Of a DNA stretch of 12,587 bases, positions 1 to 5,690 are shown piece by piece. Location: assembly GCA_946183385.1 (NCBI GenBank), contig CAMHBN010000029.1:1-12587 (forward strand), read 5' to 3'. How positions within the stretch are numbered: the first letter of the stretch is position 1; each line of letters starts with the position of its first letter. The position numbers and the translations under genes are program-made. The notes beneath the pieces are model-generated. The model saw nothing but the letters and a program-made list of their open reading frames with translations. It was not told the DNA's origin and made no database searches. This DNA comes from an uncultured Ruminococcus sp. (GTDB lineage Bacteria; Bacillota; Clostridia; Oscillospirales; Ruminococcaceae).

Positions 1-2
1 AG

Positions 3-2084
3 GTGCTGTCGGCGGTATCCGCGGCAGCTGTAACAGCGGCGGGTATGCCCTACATAGCTCCCGCACAGGCGGCGGACACCGCTTTCCCCTACACCATCGA
101 GGGCGAGGACTTGAAGGGGGCTGACCTCTGGACGTCCATCTACGAGACAAAAATCGACGGCTACTCGGGCAAGGGCTTCTGGTATCTCACCAATGCGGCA
201 GGCTCGTTCACAGTGACTGTCCCCGAGGACGCGATGTATCAGCTCACAGTGCGCGGAGCTCAGATACTCAGCGGCGAGGGCGGCGAGAGAATGCAGACCG
301 TCAAGGTAAACGGCGTCGAGTACTCCGTTCAGGCGGGTTATTCGGCTGAGTGGCGCGACTACGACTTCGGCATGATACGCCTCAACAAGGGCGAGAACAC
401 CATCGAGTTCGTGAACAAGTACGGCTATATGGCGATTGACACCGTTACCGTTTCCGAGGCGGAGTTCCCCGACCTCTCAAAGGCGACCGACGAGCTCTGC
501 GACCCCGACGCTACTCCCGAGGCAAAGGCGCTGATGAAGTACCTGCACAGCGTGTACGGCACGAATATAATCTCGGGTCAGCAGCAGATATACGGCGGCG
601 GAAATCAGGTGCAGACCACTATCCGCTACGACGAGAACGCCGACAAGTGCACCGACGAGAGCGGCACTGTCTACGAGATAGACCCCGACAGCTACGATAA
701 GGACGAGCAGGGTCATAAGTTCCCGTGGCACTGCACGGGTCCCGACGGACAGGTATACACCTACAGCACGCAGAACCGCAACTACACCTACAACAACTAC
801 GACCTCGACGTTGACCTCGTATACGAGCTGACGGGCAAGTATCCCGCGATACAGGGCTTCGACTTCGGAAGCTACTGCCCCTGCTTTGCGTGGGACGACG
901 GCGTCGCGGGACGCATGATAGAGTGGACGAACGAAAAGGGCGGTATATGCACCGCTTCATGGCACGTGAATATCCCCACGAGAATGGCTGACTACACCCT
1001 CGGCGAGCCGCTCGACTTCTCAAAGACGACGTACAAGGGCAACGAGGGCGGACAGTCCGTCTCCGACTTCAAGACCGCAAACTGCATGGTAGAGGGTACG
1101 GTCGAGTATGAGTATTTCCAACTGTGTATGGAGAACCTCGCCGCCGAGCTCCTCAAGCTTCAGGACGCGGGAGTTCCCGTTATCTTCCGCCCCTTCCACG
1201 AGGCTGAGGGCAACCCCTCCAACACCAACGACCCGACCGACGGCTCGGGAGCATGGTTCTGGTGGTCGAAGGAGGGCGCCAAGGTCTATAAGGAGCTTTG
1301 GGCTCTCTTACAGGACACCCTCGAGAACGAGTACGGTCTGCACAACCTGATATGGGAGCAGAACCTCTACGCATGGTCGGATTCGTCCGCTGAGTGGTAC
1401 TCGGGCGACGACAGAGTTGACATCGTCGCATTCGACAAGTACAACACCCAGTACAACCGCCACGACGGCAAGACCTCGGGTCCCAACCTCGACGCCGAGG
1501 CAGGCATATTCTACAAGCTCCACGGCTACGTGAAGGGCAACAAGATGGTGGCTATGGCTGAGAACGATTCCGTTCCCTCGATGAAGAACCTTACGGTCGA
1601 GCACGCGGCATGGCTCTACTTCTGCCCTTGGTACGACTCGCAGCAGGCTTACTTCGTAAGCGGCGAGAACTACCAGGACCACGATGAGTTCAAGGCTCTC
1701 TACAACAGCGACTACTGCATCACGCTCGATGAGCTCCCCGCTGACCTGTTCAAGGGCGGCACGGCTCCGACCGGCTCGACAACGACAAAGACGACTACGA
1801 CAGCTTCGGCTTCACAGACAACGACAACCTCTGCAACAGGCGCGGGTACGGCTCCTGCGGTGACGCTTATCGGCGACGCCAACGTAGATAAAAAGGTCAC
1901 GGTAGCGGACGCGGTGGCTATACTCCAGTCGATAGCGAACAAGGACAAGTACGCGCTCAGCGCACAGGGAGCGGCAAATGCCGACTGCTGCGATACAGGC
2001 GACGGCGTTACGGCTATGGACGCCCTCGCGATACAGCGCCTCGACGCGCACGCGATAGACAGTCTCCCCGAAACAACGAAATAA
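3..2084 (+). CDS. Secreted GH26 beta-mannanase with N-terminal CBM-like domain and C-terminal type I dockerin (5' partial)
   Basis: Residue numbers count from the GTG at position 3. The real start is probably upstream, because the N-terminus begins inside the hydrophobic core of a signal peptide and lacks the basic n-region; AQA-AD near residues 21-25 looks like the signal peptidase I site. Residues ~28-153 look like a CBM35/CBM6-type beta-sandwich. Residues ~170-575 are a glycoside hydrolase family 26 domain: conserved Trp-His at 320-321, acid/base Glu400 in the motif RPFHEAEG followed by WFWWS, and probable nucleophile Glu520 in AMAEND. A Thr/Ser-rich linker (~588-618) leads to a dockerin (~622-685) with two calcium-loop segments; the first has Asp625, Asn627, Asp629 and Asp636. 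By family this is an endo-1,4-beta-mannanase cleaving mannan outside the cell. The dockerin implies attachment to a cohesin-bearing scaffoldin. GH26 also contains xylanases and lichenases, so the substrate is inferred. Confidence 0.93.
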   Translation: MLSAVSAAAVTAAGMPYIAPAQAADTAFPYTIEGEDLKGADLWTSIYETKIDGYSGKGFWYLTNAAGSFTVTVPEDAMYQLTVRGAQILSGEGGERMQTVKVNGVEYSVQAGYSAEWRDYDFGMIRLNKGENTIEFVNKYGYMAIDTVTVSEAEFPDLSKATDELCDPDATPEAKALMKYLHSVYGTNIISGQQQIYGGGNQVQTTIRYDENADKCTDESGTVYEIDPDSYDKDEQGHKFPWHCTGPDGQVYTYSTQNRNYTYNNYDLDVDLVYELTGKYPAIQGFDFGSYCPCFAWDDGVAGRMIEWTNEKGGICTASWHVNIPTRMADYTLGEPLDFSKTTYKGNEGGQSVSDFKTANCMVEGTVEYEYFQLCMENLAAELLKLQDAGVPVIFRPFHEAEGNPSNTNDPTDGSGAWFWWSKEGAKVYKELWALLQDTLENEYGLHNLIWEQNLYAWSDSSAEWYSGDDRVDIVAFDKYNTQYNRHDGKTSGPNLDAEAGIFYKLHGYVKGNKMVAMAENDSVPSMKNLTVEHAAWLYFCPWYDSQQAYFVSGENYQDHDEFKALYNSDYCITLDELPADLFKGGTAPTGSTTTKTTTTASASQTTTTSATGAGTAPAVTLIGDANVDKKVTVADAVAILQSIANKDKYALSAQGAANADCCDTGDGVTAMDALAIQRLDAHAIDSLPETTK

Positions 2085-2090
2085 CAAAAA

Positions 2091-2209
2091 AAGAGCACCC
2101 AGGGGGAGCCCCCTTTGGCGGATTCGCAGGTTACCGATTATGTGCCGTTAGTTTACGGCACGGTAGCCCGCATTTTCCGCTAAGGGAAGCAACCTAAGCG
2201 GGTGCTCTT
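2091..2209 (-). ncRNA. Candidate structured RNA or complex terminator, ~120 nt
   Basis: A perfect 10-bp closing stem joins 2091-2100 (AAGAGCACCC) and 2200-2209. Inside lie a G5/C5 hairpin (2102-2113), a three-part helix 2118-2122/2176-2180, 2126-2130/2167-2171 and 2132-2135/2162-2165, and a 7-bp hairpin 2142-2148/2155-2161. Read on the - strand, the closing stem runs straight into seven or more U residues (complement of the A-run at 2086-2092), as in an intrinsic terminator. One pair (2128/2169) is a G-U wobble on the - strand but an A-C mismatch on the + strand, which favours the - strand as the RNA. The + strand reading has only a weak tail (TCTTCTTG) but could still end mannanase transcription. 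No known RNA family was recognised. Confidence 0.45.
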
Positions 2210-2244
2210 CTTGTTCAGGATGTAAATGTCATACACATAAAATG

Positions 2245-2268
2245 TTGATATCTTGATATCTTGATATC
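2245..2268 (+). repeat. TTGATATC tandem repeat (x3), left arm of an inverted repeat
   Basis: Three perfect head-to-tail copies of the 8-mer TTGATATC, each with a GATATC palindrome. The first 20 bases (2245-2264) are the exact reverse complement of 2634-2653, so the two sites frame about 390 bp. Confidence 0.85.
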
Positions 2269-2353
2269 TTGGTGCGGTGTCCCGACAGGACCCGCGACCT
2301 TCTGTCAGCTGTTAGCCGCGCCGTCCCCTACACGAATACGTTTAATCAACAAA

Positions 2354-2380
2354 TTGTAGGGACGACCAATGGTCGTTCGC
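2354..2380 (+). repeat. GTAGGG-type palindromic unit A
   Basis: Begins TTGTAGGGACG; the stem is ACGACC (2362-2367) with GGTCGT (2371-2376) around the loop AAT. Confidence 0.75.
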
Positions 2381-2410
2381 GATTATCCGTATCAATTGCC
2401 GTTAACGTTA

Positions 2411-2437
2411 TGCGGACGCGCAATGCGCGTCCCTACA
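2411..2437 (-). repeat. GTAGGG-type palindromic unit B (27-bp exact copy of unit K)
   Basis: Perfect 8-bp stem GGACGCGC (2414-2421) with GCGCGTCC (2425-2432), loop AAT, ending CCCTACA. The whole 27 bp is identical to 10395-10421, about 8 kb away. Confidence 0.85.
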
Positions 2438-2467
2438 ATCGGTTGCCGTTGGCTTACCGGTCGCCAA

Positions 2468-2491
2468 CGGGCGGCGGGACGCCGCCCCTAC
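2468..2491 (-). repeat. GTAGGG-type palindromic unit C
   Basis: Stem GGGCGGC (2469-2475) with GCCGCCC (2481-2487), then CCTAC at the outer end. Confidence 0.75.
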
Positions 2492-2520
2492 AATCCGTGT
2501 TACGTCAGATATTGTGAATG

Positions 2521-2547
2521 GCACGGGTGCACGGAATGCGCCCCTAC
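2521..2547 (-). repeat. GTAGGG-type palindromic unit D
   Basis: Stem GGGTGCA (2525-2531) with TGCGCCC (2537-2543), containing one G-T wobble, then CCTAC. Confidence 0.65.
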
Positions 2548-2580
2548 AAATCGTTTCAGGTGGTCGTTTTGTTATGGTGC

Positions 2581-2603
2581 GGGCGGACAATATCCGCCCC
2601 TGC
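2581..2603 (-). repeat. GTAGGG-type palindromic unit E
   Basis: Stem GGGCGGA (2581-2587) with TCCGCCC (2593-2599). The end is CCTGC rather than CCTAC, and the following TTCAATTT resembles the flank of other copies. Confidence 0.7.
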
Positions 2604-2633
2604 ATTCAATTTCACTTTATCGCTTTACATCGG

Positions 2634-2653
2634 TCAAGATATCAAGATATCAA
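2634..2653 (-). repeat. Right arm of the GATATC inverted repeat
   Basis: TCAAGATATCAAGATATCAA is the exact reverse complement of 2245-2264. Together the two sites look like terminal inverted repeats around the palindrome block. No flanking target-site duplication is obvious. Confidence 0.8.
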
Positions 2654-2680
2654 GGTATTATTGATTGGTAAGGCACGCGC

Positions 2681-2707
2681 ACTGAGCTCTCAGCTCTGAG
2701 TTCTCAC
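2681..2707. repeat. AGCTC-rich palindromic motif upstream of miaB
   Basis: Contains GAGCTCTCAGCTCTGAG, related to the AGAGCTCAGAGCTC motif at 5550-5562 and 10334-10346. It lies just upstream of the miaB promoter. Confidence 0.5.
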
Positions 2708-2717
2708 ACCCGCGGGC

Positions 2718-2746
2718 TTGCTTTTTCGCGGACACTATGCTATAAT
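2718..2746 (+). promoter_or_regulatory. Probable sigma-A promoter of miaB
   Basis: A perfect -10 box TATAAT (2741-2746) is preceded by TG one base upstream (extended -10, TGCTATAAT). A weak -35 box TTGCTT (2718-2723) lies 17 bp away. Transcription should start near 2753, leaving a leader of about 30 nt before the miaB start at 2783. This probably serves miaB and perhaps the genes that follow. Confidence 0.75.
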
Positions 2747-2782
2747 GATATATTGGCGGAAAATGTTCGGGAGGTATGCGGA

Positions 2783-4156
2783 TTGAACGACAACACCGTT
2801 ATCATTAGCGAAATAAAGCGCCTTATCGGCGGCAGGCAGCCCCTCGCATTCGTGCGGAGCTTCGGCTGTCAGCTCAACACGTCGGACGGCGAGAAAATAA
2901 AGGGACTGCTCAGGAAAATGGGCTATGGCTTCACCGAGGACGAGGCACAAGCCGACCTCATCATACTCAACACCTGCGCAGTCCGCGAGAACGCCGAGGA
3001 CAGGGTGTTCGGCATAGTCGGGAGCATGAAGAAGCTCAAGGAGCTCCGCCCCGACCTGATGATCGGCATTGCGGGCTGTATGACGGCGCAGAGCCACATC
3101 GCGGAAAAGATAAAGAAGTCCTACCCGCAGGTGGACTTCGTGCTCGGCACATCGGCGATAAACGGGCTTCCGAGACTGCTGCTCGACTGCCTCAACGGCG
3201 CGAAATTCTCGGCTGATATAGCCGAATACGACGACTTCTCGGCGGAGGCGGAGCAGGTGCGCGAGAGCAGCTTCAAAGCCTCCGTGCCGATAATGTTCGG
3301 CTGCAACAACTTCTGCACCTACTGCATAGTGCCTTATGTGCGCGGCAGAGAGCGCAGCCGCCGTCCCGAGGATATCATTTCCGAGGTCGAGGGACTGGTG
3401 CGCAGCGGCTACAAGGAGATAATGCTGCTCGGTCAGAACGTCAACTCCTACGGCAGCGACCTCGGCGGGGAGATGAGCTTCCCGCAGCTGCTGAGACGCT
3501 TAAACGCGATAGACGGCGACTTCTGGATACGCTTCATGTCATCGCACCCGAAGGACGCGTCTGTGGAGCTGATAGACGCCATATTCGACTGCGACAAGGT
3601 CGCCAAGCACCTGCACCTGCCCGTACAGAGCGGCAGCGACGAGATACTGCGCCGAATGAACAGGCGCTACACGGCGGAGAAGTACCTCGGCATAGTCGAT
3701 GAGATACGCCGCCGAGGCCCCGATTTCTCGCTGACTACGGACATAATCGTGGGCTTTCCCGACGAAACGGAGGAGGACTTCGCGGCTACCCTCGCGATAA
3801 TGGAGCGCGTGAAGTACGACAACATCTACTCGTTCATCTACTCGAAGCGGACGGGCACAAAGGCTGCGGAAATGCCCGACGCTGTCTCCGAGGAGGAGAA
3901 GGGAGCGCGTATGCGGCGGCTGCTGGAGCTCCAGCGTGAGATATCCACCGAGCACTACAAGCGCTTCATCGGCAGGAGAATGCGCGTGCTCGCAGACGAC
4001 GTCTCAAAGAAGCGCAAGGGCTATGTTTCGGGCAAGAGCAGCGAGTTCATCATAGTCGAGTTCGAGGGCGACAGCTCGCTGATAGGGCAGTTCGTGGACG
4101 TCGAGATAACCGAAGCGATGAACTGGGCTGTGCGCGGGCGGCGCGTGAAGGTGTAG
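2783..4156 (+). CDS. miaB: tRNA-2-methylthio-N6-dimethylallyladenosine synthase MiaB
   Basis: Radical SAM methylthiotransferase that converts i6A37 to ms2i6A37 in tRNAs, using two [4Fe-4S] clusters. Counting from the TTG at 2783 (457 residues), the N-terminal methylthiotransferase domain has cluster cysteines Cys29 (SFGCQLN), Cys65 (NTCAVREN) and Cys99 (AGCMTAQ). The radical SAM motif is Cys174, Cys178 and Cys181 in CNNFCTYC, followed by VPYVRGRERSR, a MiaB hallmark. A TRAM domain occupies the last ~65 residues. I chose TTG 2783 because GGGAGG sits 8-9 bases upstream; the in-frame TTG at 2753 falls at the predicted transcription start and has no ribosome binding site. The TAG stop lies inside a palindromic repeat. 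MiaA, which makes the substrate nucleoside, is encoded downstream. Confidence 0.96.
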   Translation: MNDNTVIISEIKRLIGGRQPLAFVRSFGCQLNTSDGEKIKGLLRKMGYGFTEDEAQADLIILNTCAVRENAEDRVFGIVGSMKKLKELRPDLMIGIAGCMTAQSHIAEKIKKSYPQVDFVLGTSAINGLPRLLLDCLNGAKFSADIAEYDDFSAEAEQVRESSFKASVPIMFGCNNFCTYCIVPYVRGRERSRRPEDIISEVEGLVRSGYKEIMLLGQNVNSYGSDLGGEMSFPQLLRRLNAIDGDFWIRFMSSHPKDASVELIDAIFDCDKVAKHLHLPVQSGSDEILRRMNRRYTAEKYLGIVDEIRRRGPDFSLTTDIIVGFPDETEEDFAATLAIMERVKYDNIYSFIYSKRTGTKAAEMPDAVSEEEKGARMRRLLELQREISTEHYKRFIGRRMRVLADDVSKKRKGYVSGKSSEFIIVEFEGDSSLIGQFVDVEITEAMNWAVRGRRVKV

Positions 4157-4177
4157 GGACGCCCATCGGGCGTCCGC
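4152..4177 (+). repeat. GTAGGG-type palindromic unit F, overlapping the miaB stop
   Basis: Perfect 8-bp stem GGACGCCC (4157-4164) with GGGCGTCC (4168-4175), loop ATC. The TAG in the conserved TGTAGGG start of the unit is the miaB stop codon (4154-4156). The right arm can also pair with 4199-4207, making a larger palindrome with the next unit. Confidence 0.8.
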
Positions 4178-4190
4178 AAATAACGGACAA

Positions 4191-4211
4191 ACGGCAGACG
4201 GACGCCCCTAC
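4191..4211 (-). repeat. GTAGGG-type half unit G
   Basis: GGACGCCCCTAC is an inverted end of the family. CGGACGCCC (4199-4207) is complementary to 4168-4176 of unit F, so 4153-4211 reads as one long inverted repeat. TTCGGTTGAAT follows, as beside other copies. Confidence 0.6.
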
Positions 4212-4233
4212 ATTCGGTTGAATGGAAATGACC

Positions 4234-4263
4234 TGTAGGGGCGGACGCACGGGTCCGCCCGCA
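4234..4263 (+). repeat. GTAGGG-type palindromic unit H
   Basis: Perfect 8-bp stem GGGCGGAC (4239-4246) with GTCCGCCC (4253-4260). It lies 22 bp upstream of the lipoprotein start and could act as an mRNA hairpin in the miaB-lipoprotein junction. Confidence 0.8.
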
Positions 4264-4285
4264 GCTGAAATAATGGAGAGGTTAT

Positions 4286-5116
4286 ATGAAAAAACTGATA
4301 GCATTATCGTGCCTGACGGCACTATTACTTGCTGGATGCGGAATTGACCAGCCCAATGACGAGATAAGCAAGCCGGAGCCTGTGAGCGCGGCAACGCCGG
4401 CGACCACCACAGCTCCCGAAACAGAGCCGACTACAAAGGCGGTTACAACTAAGAAGACCAAGCCCGCGACCACAAAGGCTTCCACGACCACCGCAGCTGC
4501 GACTACCACCATCGCCACAACAACGAACTCGTCGGGCGGCACGGCTACATTCACGGACAGGCTCGACGCCTGCCCCGAGCTCTACAAGGCGGAGGTGCAG
4601 CGCGTGTGGGATAAGACCTACGAAGAAAACGACGGCTGCGTTATGATAGATTATGCTCTGTACGACATCGACCACGACTCGATCCCCGAGCTCATCTTCA
4701 ACCACGGCACGTGCGAGGCTGATTCGATCGTGGACATCTACACGGTAGACCTCGACGCTAAGCTTCTGAGGGTCAGCCAGCTCAACGGCAGCCATACAGT
4801 ATTCGCCCGCGACGACGTAAGCGGCGACTTCGTCCTCTCGTCGGGACATATGAACGAAATGGCTCTGCTGTGGTACACCATGGATGACGACTTCAAGCTG
4901 AACCTGCACAAGGAGTACTACCACACCCTTGAAGGCGACGAGACCTACGAGCAGCTTGAGATGGCGCAGTACGTGTGGAGAATGGACTACATCAGCGCCT
5001 ACAGCTTCGACAAGGACTCGGAGATAAAGTCGTATCTCAATTACGCCTACAGCGAGTACGAGGAGGTAGACGGGCTCTATCTCGAATTCTACGGCAACTG
5101 GAACGCGTTCCACTAA
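4286..5116 (+). CDS. Putative lipoprotein with Thr-rich linker, function unknown
   Basis: 276 residues, not recognised as a named family. The N-terminus MKKLIALSC...LLAGC is a lipoprotein signal with lipobox Leu15-Ala-Gly-Cys18, so the protein is probably anchored to the outer face of the membrane. Residues ~35-82 are a Thr/Ala/Lys-rich, presumably extended linker, similar in style to the mannanase linker. The globular part (~88-276) contains YDIDHDSIPELIF at 126-138, an Asp-rich loop of the kind seen in many Firmicutes surface lipoproteins (YDIDGDGIPEL), which may bind calcium. The C-terminal part is rich in Tyr and acidic residues. GGAGAGG (4274-4280) precedes the ATG. It ends 21 bp before the ymcA-like gene, so the two are probably cotranscribed. 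It interrupts an otherwise conserved gene order and is flanked by repeats upstream. Confidence 0.85.
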   Translation: MKKLIALSCLTALLLAGCGIDQPNDEISKPEPVSAATPATTTAPETEPTTKAVTTKKTKPATTKASTTTAAATTTIATTTNSSGGTATFTDRLDACPELYKAEVQRVWDKTYEENDGCVMIDYALYDIDHDSIPELIFNHGTCEADSIVDIYTVDLDAKLLRVSQLNGSHTVFARDDVSGDFVLSSGHMNEMALLWYTMDDDFKLNLHKEYYHTLEGDETYEQLEMAQYVWRMDYISAYSFDKDSEIKSYLNYAYSEYEEVDGLYLEFYGNWNAFH

Positions 5117-5137
5117 TAAATCACGGAGGTAAAAACA

Positions 5138-5542
5138 ATGGATATGATAGAAATGGCAAGGGAGCTCGGAAAGGCTCTCCAGACCGACGACCGCTACATC
5201 GCGTATATGCTTGCAAAGCAGGTGAATGACGCAGACGAGGAGCTCCAGAAGGACATCGACAGCTTCGAGAAGATGCGCTACGACCTCAGCATGGAGCTGA
5301 CGAAGGAGAACAAGGACACCGACAGGGTGAAGGAGCTCGACGACAATATCAAGGAGACGTACAACAAGATAATGTCGAACAAGAATATGATAGTGTTCTC
5401 GGCGGCGCAGAAGTCGCTGGAGCAGCTTGTCGGCAATATACAGGAGATAATCACGATGTCGGCGAACGGCGAAGACCCCGCCACCTGCGAGCCCGCATCG
5501 GGCTGCACGGGCAGCTGCGCGACCTGCGGAGGCTGCCACTGA
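5138..5542 (+). CDS. ricA: YlbF/YmcA (RicA-like) family protein with C-terminal Cys cluster
   Basis: 134 residues, mostly helical and charged, with likely coiled-coil stretches at ~25-75, matching the YlbF/YmcA superfamily. In B. subtilis, YmcA (RicA), YlbF (RicF) and YaaT (RicT) form an Fe-S-cluster-binding complex that works with RNase Y in mRNA maturation. Here the tail carries Cys117, Cys123, Cys127, Cys130 and Cys133 (GCTGSCATCGGCH), which suits Fe-S or metal binding. Position supports RicA rather than RicF: in B. subtilis ymcA lies right after miaB and before cotE-mutS-mutL. The ATG has a good GGAGGT site at 5125-5130. RicF remains possible, since both belong to one superfamily; the family call is firmer than the symbol. 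Confidence 0.85.
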   Translation: MDMIEMARELGKALQTDDRYIAYMLAKQVNDADEELQKDIDSFEKMRYDLSMELTKENKDTDRVKELDDNIKETYNKIMSNKNMIVFSAAQKSLEQLVGNIQEIITMSANGEDPATCEPASGCTGSCATCGGCH

Positions 5543-5548
5543 GCGCGC

Positions 5549-5562
5549 AGAGCTCAGAGCTC
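5549..5562. repeat. AGAGCTCAGAGCTC motif before unit I
   Basis: Two overlapping AGAGCTC copies forming a near-palindrome, 4-5 bases upstream of TGTAGGGG. The same motif-plus-unit arrangement recurs at 10333-10357. Confidence 0.65.
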
Positions 5563-5566
5563 GGAC

Positions 5567-5593
5567 TGTAGGGGCGGATATTATCCGCCCGCC
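5567..5593 (+). repeat. GTAGGG-type palindromic unit I
   Basis: Stem GGGCGGATA (5572-5580) with TATCCGCCC (5582-5590). The innermost pairs cannot close, so the realistic stem is 7 bp with a short loop. It lies between the ymcA-like gene and mutS. Confidence 0.8.
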
Positions 5594-5621
5594 AATATAC
5601 CGACAAACCACCTGACACGAT

Positions 5622-5690
5622 TTGTAGTGGCGGCGCCCCAGCGGAGTCCAGAGGCAGAGCCTCTGGCAGGGCGTGGGACAGCGTCCCACA
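5622..5690 (+). repeat. Double-hairpin repeat running into the mutS start
   Basis: A degenerate TTGTAGTGGCGG unit is followed by two perfect hairpins: CCAGAGGC (5648-5655) with GCCTCTGG (5659-5666), loop AGA, and GTGGGAC (5673-5679) with GTCCCAC (5683-5689), loop AGC. The GTG beginning the second stem is the earliest plausible mutS start, so repeat DNA may be translated as the first six or so residues of MutS. Confidence 0.7.

Larger units (their letters stand above)
2210..2717. other. Gene-free repeat block between the mannanase and miaB
   Basis: This interval holds no convincing gene. It contains three tandem TTGATATC copies (2245-2268), at least five palindromic GTAGGG-type units (listed separately), a separate hairpin GTTGGC 2448-2453 / GCCAAC 2463-2468, an inverted copy of the GATATC repeat (2634-2653) and an AGCTC-rich motif (2681-2707). 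Open frames here have no ribosome binding site and simply read through the palindromes. It may be a small non-autonomous element or a place where repeats accumulate; no transposase is present. Confidence 0.7.

Noticed and set aside
2091..2209. Signal recognition particle RNA (GGGAAGCAACC resembles GGAAGCAGCC)
   Set aside because: The conserved GGTCC-GGAA tip and the opposing AGGTC strand are missing, and the fold does not place this stretch at a helix-8 tip.
2354..2603. A CRISPR array
   Set aside because: Units are in mixed orientation, their arms differ, spacing is irregular and no cas gene is present.
2245..2653. A complete insertion sequence
   Set aside because: The inverted repeats enclose under 400 bp with no transposase-like frame, so at most a non-autonomous element.
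2269..2699. Several 60-100-residue open frames in the repeat block
   Set aside because: They read through palindromes, lack ribosome sites and protein-like composition, and overlap each other in different frames.
2753..2782. A miaB start at TTG 2753
   Set aside because: It coincides with the predicted transcription start and has no ribosome site; TTG 2783 has GGGAGG at correct spacing.
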